A DNA stretch of 64,000 bases. It comes from an uncultured Aquimarina sp. (lineage in GTDB: Bacteria > Bacteroidota > Bacteroidia > Flavobacteriales > Flavobacteriaceae). Positions 7,372-15,038 of this stretch are shown here, one piece after another. The notes beneath the pieces were generated by a model. It saw only the letters and a program-made list of their open reading frames with translations, was not told the origin of the DNA and searched no databases. Every line of letters begins with the position of its first letter. The first letter of the stretch is position 1. The stretch spans positions 124,001 to 188,000 of the forward strand of contig CANMLW010000009.1 of the NCBI GenBank assembly GCA_947498705.1, in the 5' to 3' direction. Made by a program: the position numbers and the translations under genes.

Positions 7372-7794
7372 ATGGCAGCAGAAATAAAAGTAAAAAACCT
7401 CCCCTCTGGCTACCAATCTATAATTACAAATGGTAAACATACTATTATTGGTGATGAACCCATAAAAAATAAAGGAACAGATCTTGGATTAGCTCCGGCA
7501 GAGTTGATCCTTGGTGGACTCGCGATGTGCAAAGCCGCCACTATAAGATATGTAGCAAGAATTAAAGGTTGGGATATTCGTGACGTTAATGTAGAATTGA
7601 AACAGGAGATAGAGAGAGGAAAGAATAGAGTAATATATAACCATATAAAAATTAATATAGAAATAGAAGGAGATATTACCAGTATACAAAGAAAAGAACT
7701 CTTAAAGCAAACTGATAAATGTTATGTGCATAAAATGTTAGAAGGAGATTGGGATATTGCACCTTCAAAAGATCTTACCAAAATGATAAGATAG
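7372..7794 (+). CDS. OsmC-family peroxiredoxin-like protein
   Basis: The 140-residue protein has the OsmC fold with both redox cysteines in context. The first is in GLAPAELILGGLAMCKAATI, and the second, resolving, one is in KQTDKCYVHKMLEGDW. OsmC/Ohr proteins reduce organic hydroperoxides with lipoyl or thiol reductants. Its position after an AhpD-like gene supports a shared role in detoxifying peroxides or electrophiles. Confidence 0.92.
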   Translation: MAAEIKVKNLPSGYQSIITNGKHTIIGDEPIKNKGTDLGLAPAELILGGLAMCKAATIRYVARIKGWDIRDVNVELKQEIERGKNRVIYNHIKINIEIEGDITSIQRKELLKQTDKCYVHKMLEGDWDIAPSKDLTKMIR

Positions 7795-7847
7795 ATGAGG
7801 TGAAATTATATAACAACTATTGTAATACCGATATGTAATCAATTTTA

Positions 7848-7887
7848 AAATCAAGAAGCTGATAAGCTTACCAGCTTCTTGATTTTT
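7848..7887. terminator. Bidirectional terminator between osmC and the minus-strand operon
   Basis: AAATCAAGAAGCTG (7848-7861) and CAGCTTCTTGATTT (7872-7885) form a 14-bp stem. It is followed by a T run on the plus strand and by TTTT on the minus strand, so it can serve both converging transcripts. Confidence 0.85.
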
Positions 7888-7924
7888 TACCATTTTTTGT
7901 AGGGCATAGGTTTAGTTATGGATT

Positions 7925-8206
7925 TTATTGTATGTATACGCAATAGCGAGTGGATTGATTGGTGCAATGCAATCCCTCTATATTTACTCGCATGTTTTTC
8001 TCACCCTCGGGAGGAAAACCCATATAGGTAAGTAGGTTTTCGACATTTGACAAATCATTTGCATATTTATAATTGAACGAGATGAGCGAATAGTCTTTAT
8101 GGATAAATACGTTAGAGATATTCTTGAGCTGCAGTATTTTGTTTTTCAGTACCATTGCACAGTTAATACATTTTAGGTTCTGTATAGGAATGGTGTTTCT
8201 AAACAT
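7925..8206 (-). CDS. Small heavy-metal-associated (HMA-like) protein
   Basis: The start is placed at ATG 8206 (MFRNTIPIQNLKCINCAMVL), giving 93 residues and leaving a 16-bp gap after the DUF5777 gene. KCINCA supplies the metal-binding CxxC of an HMA/Atx1-type fold, and the remaining segment has the beta-alpha-beta pattern (NISNVFIHKDYSLISFNYKY). Two more Cys lie near the C-terminus (GLHCTNQSTRYC). Longer in-frame starts would run into the upstream gene. It is the last gene of the cytochrome/YceI operon and may carry copper or another soft metal. Confidence 0.7.
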   Translation of the reverse strand: MFRNTIPIQNLKCINCAMVLKNKILQLKNISNVFIHKDYSLISFNYKYANDLSNVENLLTYMGFPPEGEKNMRVNIEGLHCTNQSTRYCVYIQ

Positions 8207-8222
8207 AATAAGCGCGATATAA

Positions 8223-9071
8223 TTAAAATACTCTCGATAAATTAAATCCAAAGAAAAAGTCACCATCTCCCCAATCACCACTACCTTGGCTTAATACACC
8301 ATAGGTATTCATAGGTTGTGCATTGGTAAAATGCATCTGAAATACGTGCCCTCCGGTTTCTAGATCAAAGCCTATAGAGAGAGGGTTCTTAAAAGGAGAG
8401 TCACTAGATCTATTCATATGATAGGCATAATCAACGTTTATAGACCACCTTTTGGTTAGTTTATGTCTACCACCAACCCCTAAGGCATATTGCGTGTTTT
8501 CTTGATCGTCAACTACCGTTAAATTTTCGTGCAATAGTGTTGGCATAACTTGTAAAGAAAAATTCTTGTTAAATTTTCTTGAAAGCAGCATTTGCCATAC
8601 ATAGGCTAATCGATGCTTAAATTCTAAACCAGGTAAGTTATTATTTTCTTTGTCAATTTGTGTATTTATAGTAACACTATTGTAGCCAACCAATGTGAAA
8701 GGTAGCCCTCCTTTTTTTTGACGTAACAATCGATATTTTAGTGAGGTTTCGTATGTTTTTTGAAACGAACTACGAGAAACCCCAATATTAACACCGTCCA
8801 TAATGCCATAAATAAAATTTAATCTGGTAACCGCGCCGTCCAACCCAAAAAAGTCATCAATTCCATTTTTTACAGTTCCAAACCTATGAGAAACTACCAT
8901 GTAAAATAGTTTCTTGTCTGCAATTTTTGTGGATTCAAAATTTACTATTTTTAACCCTTTGAAAGCAGCACTTGCATATTGGTTATCATCGTTAGTGTCA
9001 ATTTCACTTAATAAATCGTCTTGCGAAAATGATAGAAAAGGTATTATAAGTAGTAGGAGTAATATTCTCAT
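8223..9071 (-). CDS. DUF5777-family outer-membrane beta-barrel protein
   Basis: The 282-residue product has a signal peptide (MRILLLLLIIPFLSFSQ) followed by alternating beta strands that end in Phe (FFFGFNLSRVF), typical of an outer-membrane barrel. Blocks such as YMVVSHRFGTVKNGIDDFFG and NFIYGIMDGVNIGVSRSSFQ match the DUF5777 family as I know it. Its role is not established. It sits between the OB-fold and HMA genes in the same operon, so it may serve transport or anchoring for the c-type cytochrome/YceI system. Confidence 0.8.
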   Translation of the reverse strand: MRILLLLLIIPFLSFSQDDLLSEIDTNDDNQYASAAFKGLKIVNFESTKIADKKLFYMVVSHRFGTVKNGIDDFFGLDGAVTRLNFIYGIMDGVNIGVSRSSFQKTYETSLKYRLLRQKKGGLPFTLVGYNSVTINTQIDKENNNLPGLEFKHRLAYVWQMLLSRKFNKNFSLQVMPTLLHENLTVVDDQENTQYALGVGGRHKLTKRWSINVDYAYHMNRSSDSPFKNPLSIGFDLETGGHVFQMHFTNAQPMNTYGVLSQGSGDWGDGDFFFGFNLSRVF

Positions 9072-9083
9072 TAAATTAGGTGT

Positions 9084-9476
9084 TTATTTGATTGTAAATG
9101 TAGCTTGGTCGATTTTGAGTTGTTCTAAAAGGTCGTCATAACCAACATATCTTCCTTTAATTGTAATTTTATTGTTATTGCTTAGGGTGGTAGCATCTTG
9201 ATCTTTGAGTGTGACTACGATATTTTCATCCAGAATAACACTATTGTCTTCTATAGCTGTAACGATACCACTTAGCTCTACGACTTTGTCCAGATATTGA
9301 CCATCAAACTCTTTCTGGTTTGCGGTAAACGAAGAAAAAAATGCTGTAGAAGTCGTGTGTACATCGCTTTTTTCTGCACTAATGTCTCGATGATCTTTAT
9401 TTATGTAATTAAAAACAAATGCTGTTAAAGCAATGGCGATTATTAGCGAAAAGACGAGTATGTTTTTCTTTTTCAT
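9084..9476 (-). CDS. Membrane-anchored OB-fold (tRNA_anti-like) protein
   Basis: The 130-residue protein begins with one membrane or signal segment (residues 5-24). The rest is an OB-fold-like beta region (DKVVELSGIVTAIEDNSVIL, NNNKITIKGRYVGYDDLLEQ) of the type seen in tRNA_anti-like periplasmic proteins. Its ATG overlaps the YceI stop by 4 bp (ATGA), a sign of translational coupling. No catalytic motif is visible. Nucleic-acid binding is not implied for periplasmic members. Confidence 0.7.
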   Translation of the reverse strand: MKKKNILVFSLIIAIALTAFVFNYINKDHRDISAEKSDVHTTSTAFFSSFTANQKEFDGQYLDKVVELSGIVTAIEDNSVILDENIVVTLKDQDATTLSNNNKITIKGRYVGYDDLLEQLKIDQATFTIK

Positions 9477-10042
9477 TTTGCTTTTAGTTTAAAATCAATA
9501 AATACTTGAATGTTTTTAGCAATTTTATTTCTAACAATTTTAGGGATAGAAATGTCAAAATCTTGAGGAGTAACTATAAATTTTCCTTTTAAAAATAACT
9601 GATCCCCCACTTTAGAAATAAGTACTGGGGTGTCGATTTTTTTTTCTTTGCCATGTAATGTAAGACTTCCAGAAACCTTGAACTCTTTTTCTTTTTCTGA
9701 CAGTTGCTGTAAATCAAAAGCTGCAATTTTACCTTTAAAAATTGCTTTTGGATAGGTGTCAGACTCGATATAGTTTTCATTAAAATGCTCTTCCATAAGA
9801 GCGTTTCTAAATCTAAACTCTTTCATCAGCGCTAATGAGGCGATTTCTCCTGTAGTAGTATTTATGATGACTGTTACAGATTCATTCTTTGCCTTAACGG
9901 GTTCAAAAGCTTTTTCTGAAGCCTCAAAAGTAAGTATGCCTTTTTTGCCTATATATTTTTCTTGAGCAAAAGAAATACTAATACATAGTAAGCTTATAAA
10001 AAGGAATGATTTTATTATTCTAGTTTTCCGTCTTTTATCCAT
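9473..10042 (-). CDS. YceI-family periplasmic protein
   Basis: The 189-residue protein has a signal peptide ending SISFAQ and the lipocalin-like YceI domain. Typical blocks are TFEASEKAFEPVKAKNESVT, MEEHFNENYIESDTYPKAIF and GSLTLHGKEKKIDTPVLISK. YceI proteins bind polyisoprenoids or other amphipathic molecules, and several act beside cytochromes. The start overlaps the cytochrome gene by 28 bp. No later Met precedes the signal peptide, so the overlap seems real. Confidence 0.9.
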   Translation of the reverse strand: MDKRRKTRIIKSFLFISLLCISISFAQEKYIGKKGILTFEASEKAFEPVKAKNESVTVIINTTTGEIASLALMKEFRFRNALMEEHFNENYIESDTYPKAIFKGKIAAFDLQQLSEKEKEFKVSGSLTLHGKEKKIDTPVLISKVGDQLFLKGKFIVTPQDFDISIPKIVRNKIAKNIQVFIDFKLKAK

Positions 10043-10389
10043 TGGTCTATAGTGTTAATATCTGTTTGAGTTAAAGGTTCGCCAACAGGAGGCATTATTC
10101 CAGTTTCTCCTGCAGGTATTGATATTCTGGTTAATATGGCACTTGCTTTATCGTCAACCTGTGCAAAAGTGAGCAGGGGAAAAGGAGCATTATTCATAAG
10201 AGGGCTTCCATGACACCCAATACATCTGCCGTCAATTATTGATTTAACATCATCAGTATAAGTTAGTTTGTTAGTAGGATCCGGTTCTGGATCTGTAACA
10301 GGTGCTACATCTTCATTACTGTCACTAGAACAGCTGTATACGATCGCAAGAGCAGTTAAGATCAAAATTTTACAAAAAAATGATTTCAT
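10015..10389 (-). CDS. Small c-type cytochrome lipoprotein
   Basis: The 124-residue protein has a lipoprotein signal with a lipobox Cys at VYSCSS, then an acidic Pro/Asp spacer. A single haem-binding motif CIGCH follows at about residue 58, with a candidate axial Met in ETGIMPPVGEPLTQ and a closing helix INTIDQWIKDGKLE. It is the first gene of the minus-strand operon at 7925-10389. A role in periplasmic electron transfer is likely; partners may be the YceI and barrel proteins downstream. Confidence 0.88.
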   Translation of the reverse strand: MKSFFCKILILTALAIVYSCSSDSNEDVAPVTDPEPDPTNKLTYTDDVKSIIDGRCIGCHGSPLMNNAPFPLLTFAQVDDKASAILTRISIPAGETGIMPPVGEPLTQTDINTIDQWIKDGKLE

Positions 10390-10859
10390 AATTTACTTAT
10401 TAGGGTTTTTAATTTTGGGTTAGAAATAAGCGACGATCTACCAAAATAATTAAAATGATTACAATTATAAAACGTCCTATTTATTTCTTACCCTACTTAT
10501 GAATGTGGTTTAATTTAAGAATTAACATACATCTTGTTGTAAATAAATGAATTATGTTAAAAATATAAATTTAGCACGGTATATCTTATTTTTAGATGAT
10601 AAATTTTACATAAGGTTACAAAAAAAATGTATGAATCGAGTAAAACGAGATATGTGATACTAATATTTATTGTAGAAAAGTAATTCTTTCTAAAACGAAT
10701 TTTTAAGTCAGATTGATGGTAATATTCTGATTATTAGATTCGTGTGGGTTTTTGTATGGTGATAGAATTTTATAGCCGAAAAAAACATCAAAAAAAGACA
10801 TAAAAAAAGTAGGGTAAACCCATATTTTATCGTCTTACTAGTGTAGATAAATTTGCAGG

Positions 10860-10951
10860 CCAAAAAAACGTTTATTAAACATGCGAATTTTATAATTCTA
10901 TAATTTTTTGTGTAAATCAATAAAGGAAAGAGGACGCTCTTTCCTTTTTTT
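10860..10951 (+). ncRNA. Candidate small RNA of about 90 nt
   Basis: A promoter-like TAAATTTG at 10848-10855 is followed by about 60 nt of AT-rich sequence with no ORF. Then comes a perfect hairpin, AAAGGAAAGAG (10922-10932), loop GACG, CTCTTTCCTTT (10937-10947), and a T run. No plus-strand gene lies upstream to own this terminator. The 5' end is inferred from the promoter position. Confidence 0.4.
10922..10951 (+). terminator. Strong intrinsic terminator with no upstream plus-strand gene
   Basis: An 11-bp perfect stem with a GACG tetraloop is followed by seven T on the plus strand. On the minus strand the trailing T run is broken, so it is a weaker fit to the gene at 11019. Confidence 0.8.
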
Positions 10952-11018
10952 GTTAGATAAGGCCTTTGTGTACTTAAAAATTATACGTTTTTAGTTTTGA
11001 TAACAACTTTGCCAAAAA

Positions 11019-11633
11019 TTAATTTTGTATCAACTTATTTAGATCTAGTGTGTTTTTTATAGGACTTTCTTTGTGTTTCAGTGTCCAACCCAAAGAATTG
11101 GTTAAGATATATAAATTTTGTAGTTCACTTATCAATCGATTTTGAGCATTAGAGATCAATACAGATTTTTTTACTTTTTTATTTATTTCTTTTAATACAG
11201 TTTTGCGAATGGTGTTGTGATCATTAGGGCTAAATTTGTTAATTAGGCCTTCTTTTATGTCATGATATGTTATTTCGGGAGTGATGGTCGTTTCAGGTTT
11301 GGGGATTGATGTAATCGTAATCGTTTTATTTTCTGTGTCAATTTCATGTTTTATTTTTCTTAGATCATAAGAAACTTGAACTTTTGCATTTACTAAAACA
11401 ATTATTTTTTTCTTTGATGAGAGTACTTTAAAGTACTTTTTATTGTTTTTGTAGGTGATAATGTCAGAAAAATGCCCTTCAGTAACTACTAATTTACCGA
11501 CATTTTTGATTTGCTCTAAAATAAGTCCCGAAGATACAATCTCGGTTTTTTCGTTATTAGATCGATTAACAAAATAGTAAACAGTAAAAGCAAAGAGTGC
11601 CATTATTGCTGCTCCAAGTATAAAATTACGCAT
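11019..11633 (-). CDS. DUF4230 domain-containing membrane-anchored protein
   Basis: The start is set at ATG 11633 (MRNFILGAAIMALFAFTVYY), giving 204 residues. A longer in-frame start at 11669 lies next to the terminator at 11672-11701 and has an unlikely N-terminus. Residues 4-22 form one membrane helix, and the remainder matches DUF4230 (KLVVTEGHFSDIITY, KIIVLVNAKVQVSYDLRKI, ITITSIPKPETTITPEITYH). The function of the family is unknown. The protein is probably periplasmic and anchored to the inner membrane. Confidence 0.82.
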   Translation of the reverse strand: MRNFILGAAIMALFAFTVYYFVNRSNNEKTEIVSSGLILEQIKNVGKLVVTEGHFSDIITYKNNKKYFKVLSSKKKIIVLVNAKVQVSYDLRKIKHEIDTENKTITITSIPKPETTITPEITYHDIKEGLINKFSPNDHNTIRKTVLKEINKKVKKSVLISNAQNRLISELQNLYILTNSLGWTLKHKESPIKNTLDLNKLIQN

Positions 11634-11671
11634 ATTTTTTGTTGTCAAGTTTTTTATAAATGTACACAAAA

Positions 11672-11704
11672 AAATAGCCTATCCATATAGAAAGGCTATT
11701 TTGG
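11672..11704 (-). terminator. Intrinsic terminator of the DUF4136 transcript
   Basis: AAATAGCCT (11672-11680) and AGGCTATTT (11693-11701) form the stem. On the minus strand it is followed by seven T, so it ends the transcript from 12447. It lies just upstream of the DUF4230 start. Confidence 0.75.
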
Positions 11705-11904
11705 TTTTATTAGCGACACTCTGTATTTGAAAAGTTGCGTAGCAATGCATTCAAAATAGATAGTTGAACTAATCACATTGAAAAAGCGAGATTTTTGGGT
11801 TTACTACCTCGAAACTTGCTTCGAAATTTTAGAAATTATTTCCCAATAAACGTCTCGTGGGCTTGATGCGAGGGTCATTAATCGTTTAAAGAAAAGAAAT
11901 GATG

Positions 11905-12447
11905 TTAATTTGCCTGAGGAGGATATTTTGCTAATATGGCTCCTACAATTTCATTCATTTTTTCTTGTTTTCTATCTACATTATGTGTTAGTGCAGAGGT
12001 GCCCATTCCCTGCCAGATTAATTCTTTTTTGCTGGCATCGATAAGATCGATATATAGTGTGCCCTGGGTGGTGGTGGTTACATTGTTATAACCTGATCCC
12101 CAAAACCATGGGCTCCATCCCCATCCATAACCCCAACCCCAGCCCCAGCCAAAGTTATTTTGATATACGTTTACGTTTTCTTTTGTTTTGGTGAAAATAC
12201 TTATCAAGACATCTGGTTCGGATGATTTGGTAAATCCTTTAGCAATCAAATCAGCTTCAATAGCTCTTAGAATACGTTTCTTGTCTAAATCACTAATTTC
12301 AGCTTTGTCAATACCCGGTTTATAAAAGGCGAAGCTTTTATACGTGTTAAAATCTGCTTGCTTATCATAATCAGATGCAACACGTACGGTAGAACATGAA
12401 CTAAACGTTATGATAAGGATTAGTGATAGAAGTGAAAAAAGTTTCAT
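11905..12447 (-). CDS. DUF4136 domain-containing lipoprotein
   Basis: The 180-residue protein has a lipobox (FSSCST) after a short signal peptide. It shows the DUF4136 pattern ASDYDKQADFNTYKSFAFYK, DKKRILRAIEADLIAKGFTK and LYIDLIDASKKELIWQGMGT. A Trp/Gly-rich insert (FGWGWGWGYGWGWSPWFWGS) lies in the middle, as in many Bacteroidota members. The family is outer-membrane associated with no known reaction. The downstream 200 bp hold only a few imperfect repeats and the terminator at 11672. Confidence 0.88.
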   Translation of the reverse strand: MKLFSLLSLILIITFSSCSTVRVASDYDKQADFNTYKSFAFYKPGIDKAEISDLDKKRILRAIEADLIAKGFTKSSEPDVLISIFTKTKENVNVYQNNFGWGWGWGYGWGWSPWFWGSGYNNVTTTTQGTLYIDLIDASKKELIWQGMGTSALTHNVDRKQEKMNEIVGAILAKYPPQAN

Positions 12448-12528
12448 AATCCCTGTGTTTTAATTGTTTAACAATAGCTTTTTTATAAAAATAAGCACAA
12501 TAATCATACCATGAAAGGATGTAATGCT

Positions 12529-12705
12529 TTATTTCTTAGGATAACTATTGGTTTTTTTATCATATCCATAAGGGCAGTGTTTGCAACCACTTTCGCAACA
12601 ATATCCACGTCTAAGGTGGTATTGTTCTGTAAAGCATCGATATCCTTCTGGAGTTAGATAATAATCTCCTTCTTTTGGAGTTAATATTTTTTTAGAGTTG
12701 TTCAT
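12529..12705 (-). CDS. DUF5522 small cysteine-rich protein
   Basis: The start is placed at ATG 12705 (MNNSKKILTPKEGDYYLTPE), giving 58 residues. The conserved core GYCCESGCKHCPYGYDKK carries four Cys and is the DUF5522 signature, which suggests metal or iron-sulfur binding. It diverges from the small HExxH gene starting at 12737 with only 31 bp between the two starts, so the promoters must overlap. Confidence 0.8.
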   Translation of the reverse strand: MNNSKKILTPKEGDYYLTPEGYRCFTEQYHLRRGYCCESGCKHCPYGYDKKTNSYPKK

Positions 12706-12736
12706 TAGAACAAAAATAGTATCTTGCAATAACATT

Positions 12737-13063
12737 ATGCCCATTGTCGTTAATAAATATTTGATAGGTCGCCATTTTGTGGGAATTGCTTTATGGCCAT
12801 TTATTGTTATTAAGAATTCGTTTCTTAAAGACGATGAAGCTTTTATTAATCATGAGAAAATACATCTAAGACAACAGGCAGAACTATTAGTGCTCCCTTT
12901 TTATATTCTTTATTTGATAGAATATATTATAAGATTACTTCAGTACAGAAATTCCCAACTTGCATATCAAAATATCTCTTTTGAGCGTGAAGCATATTTT
13001 AATGAAGAAGACTTAGATTATCTAAGTTCTAGAAAACCATGGAGTTTTATTAAATATTGGTAA
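12737..13063 (+). CDS. Small membrane protein with an HExxH zincin-like motif
   Basis: The start is ATG 12737 (MPIVVNKYLIGR), giving 108 residues; an earlier in-frame TTG would overlap the divergent gene. Residues 39-43 are HEKIH, which fits HExxH, followed by LRQQAEL and a hydrophobic segment at 50-68. Residues 82-87 are FEREAY, with Glu where metallopeptidases of the M48/SprT type keep their third ligand. I do not recognise a named family, and protease activity is inference. Its TAA is immediately followed by the ATG of the next gene, so the two are coupled. Confidence 0.7.
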   Translation: MPIVVNKYLIGRHFVGIALWPFIVIKNSFLKDDEAFINHEKIHLRQQAELLVLPFYILYLIEYIIRLLQYRNSQLAYQNISFEREAYFNEEDLDYLSSRKPWSFIKYW

Positions 13064-14005
13064 ATGCATATTTTTTCTTCGGAAACCAAACATTCAGAAA
13101 ATCATTCGATAGGCCATGATATTTTAGAAAAAGCCCAGGTCTATCTGGATATTAAACGCGAAGATCAAATTCACGAGCACGTTTCAGGTAACAAGTTTAG
13201 AAAGTTAAAATATAATCTGTTGTATGCCCAAGAACAAGGATATAAAACGGTACTAACCTATGGGGGTGCCTATAGTAATCATATTGCTGCGACCGCTGCA
13301 GCTGCAAAAATGCTTGGATTGCAATCTATTGGAGTTATACGAGGCGAAGAATTAGGTCATGACCTTGAAAAAACCTTATCAGAGAATACTACGTTGCAAT
13401 TTGCAGCAACTCAAGGGATGAATTTTACTTTTGTAACAAGAGAAGCATATAGAAACAAAACATCCTTAGAGTATACAAAACAGTTGCAAGAGATGTTTGG
13501 AGCATGTTATCATATTCCAGAAGGAGGAACAAATAATTTAGCTATTAAGGGGTGTGAAGAAATACTGGCACCAGAAGATCGCGAGTATGATATAATTTGC
13601 TGTGCAGTGGGAACAGGAGGAACCATAGCCGGTATTGTTAATAGTACTCATTCACATCAAAAAGTATTAGGGTTTCCTGCGCTAAAAGGAGATTTCCTTA
13701 AGAAGGAGATTGAAAAATTTACAGTCAAAAAAAATTGGGAACTGGTAAATGATTATCATTTTGGGGGTTATGGAAAAATAAACCAAGAAGGGATTGAGTT
13801 TATGAATAGATTTTATGAACAGCAATCGGTGTTGCTAGACCCATTATATACGGCCAAGATGATTTTTGGTATTTTTGATAGAGTTCAAAAAGGTGTTTTT
13901 AAGAAAAATACTCGTATTTTAGCCGTTCATACCGGTGGTTTACAAGGAATAGCTGGAATGAATCAAAAATTAAGAAAAAAGAAACTGCCCCTTATTAGAA
14001 TTTAA
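13064..14005 (+). CDS. PLP-dependent ACC deaminase/D-cysteine desulfhydrase family protein
   Basis: The 313-residue protein is a fold-type II PLP enzyme. The Schiff-base Lys is K44 in VSGNKFRKLKYNL, followed by the cofactor-binding LTYGGAYSNHIAATAAAAKM and the glycine-rich phosphate loop AVGTGGTIAG. The family acts on D-cysteine, 1-aminocyclopropane-1-carboxylate or related amino acids; the substrate here cannot be fixed by sequence reading. It begins directly after the stop of the HExxH gene and 7 bp before the LysM gene. Confidence 0.9.
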   Translation: MHIFSSETKHSENHSIGHDILEKAQVYLDIKREDQIHEHVSGNKFRKLKYNLLYAQEQGYKTVLTYGGAYSNHIAATAAAAKMLGLQSIGVIRGEELGHDLEKTLSENTTLQFAATQGMNFTFVTREAYRNKTSLEYTKQLQEMFGACYHIPEGGTNNLAIKGCEEILAPEDREYDIICCAVGTGGTIAGIVNSTHSHQKVLGFPALKGDFLKKEIEKFTVKKNWELVNDYHFGGYGKINQEGIEFMNRFYEQQSVLLDPLYTAKMIFGIFDRVQKGVFKKNTRILAVHTGGLQGIAGMNQKLRKKKLPLIRI

Positions 14006-14012
14006 AACTAAA

Positions 14013-14918
14013 ATGAGGAAAATTATCTTACTGTTAAGTGTTACAGCCTTTATGATTTCCTGCGGAAGCAGTAAAAAGGGAATTTCAACGACTACAACCA
14101 GAAGGCCTGTGCCAAAACGTACAACATCCAAAACCACCAAAAAAGTAGAAAAGGAAACTAAAGTTATCATTGGAGAAACCAAAACTACAACAGAAGAAAA
14201 GAAACCAGTGCCTGTATTACCCTATAAAGATAGAGTACGAAGATATATTCATGAGTTTTCTGGGATTGCAAAAAAAGAAATGAAAACCTATGGTATCCCC
14301 GCTAGTATTACTCTAGCACAGGGGATTCTTGAGTCTGGAGCGGGACATGGTGAGCTAACGCAAAAGGCAAAAAACCATTTTGGTATTAAGTGTCATGACT
14401 GGAAAGGTGATCGTGTTTATCATGATGATGATCGATCTCAGGAGTGTTTTAGAAAATATAATCGTGCTAGTGAATCCTTTAGAGATCATTCGTTGTTCTT
14501 AAAGAATAGAAAACGCTATTCAAAATTATTTACCTATAAACAGAAAGATTATAAATCCTGGGCTCGAGGTCTAAAGGCAGCTGGATATGCTACAGATAAG
14601 AAATATCCGCAAAAGCTAATCTCTATTATAGAACGCTATAGGCTTTATGAATTTGATAATGATGTTTTGGGGATAAAAAATAGCAAGATCGATACCCGTC
14701 AGGATCACACTGCACCAGTACGTACAAATGTTGTTGTAGCAGATGGAAATCATATTGTAGAAAAAGGAGATACGTTGTATTCTATCGCAAGACGGTACAA
14801 AATTTCTGTGCCAGCGCTTAAATCAATTAATAAATTAGGAGATAATACTATTAAAATCGGACAAGTTCTAAAAGTAGCGTTGTCCAAAGTGGTAGAGGAA
14901 GAAGAAGATTTTAATTAA
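14013..14918 (+). CDS. Glucosaminidase-domain LysM lipoprotein
   Basis: The 301-residue protein begins with a lipoprotein signal (lipobox MISCGS) and a Thr/Lys-rich spacer. Residues about 75-215 are a glucosaminidase (FlgJ/Bax-like) domain, with ASITLAQGILESGAGHGELT holding the catalytic Glu and KAKNHFGIKC downstream. Residues 245-290 form one LysM motif (HIVEKGDTLYSIARRYKISV). It should cleave or remodel peptidoglycan from the periplasmic side of the outer membrane. Confidence 0.92.
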   Translation: MRKIILLLSVTAFMISCGSSKKGISTTTTRRPVPKRTTSKTTKKVEKETKVIIGETKTTTEEKKPVPVLPYKDRVRRYIHEFSGIAKKEMKTYGIPASITLAQGILESGAGHGELTQKAKNHFGIKCHDWKGDRVYHDDDRSQECFRKYNRASESFRDHSLFLKNRKRYSKLFTYKQKDYKSWARGLKAAGYATDKKYPQKLISIIERYRLYEFDNDVLGIKNSKIDTRQDHTAPVRTNVVVADGNHIVEKGDTLYSIARRYKISVPALKSINKLGDNTIKIGQVLKVALSKVVEEEEDFN

Positions 14919-14923
14919 GCAGT

Positions 14924-14960
14924 AAAAGGTGTTGTATGCATTGTCGGTAACACTTTTCTG
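14924..14960 (+). terminator. Weak hairpin after the LysM glucosaminidase gene
   Basis: AAAAGGTGTT (14924-14933) pairs with AACACTTTT (14949-14957) with one bulged base. The T tract is inside the stem, so termination may be partial. Confidence 0.4.
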
Positions 14961-15038
14961 GCATTCTACATCATTCATAAAATAATATGTAATTATAATT
15001 ACTAGAGTTACTGGTAATTTGGATATAAAAAATAAGAT

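Larger units (their letters stand above)
10390..11018. other. Intergenic region of about 630 bp with a candidate small RNA
   Basis: No convincing gene is seen. A minus-strand frame at 10708-10920 encodes only a hydrophobic, low-complexity string. The plus strand carries TAAATTTG (10848-10855), matching TAnnTTTG, and a strong terminator about 70-95 bp later. Confidence 0.5.

Noticed and set aside
10708..10920. Minus-strand open frame of 70 codons in the DUF4230/cytochrome gap
   Set aside because: The product is a low-complexity hydrophobic string without motif or ribosome-binding site, and it starts directly at the terminator at 10922.
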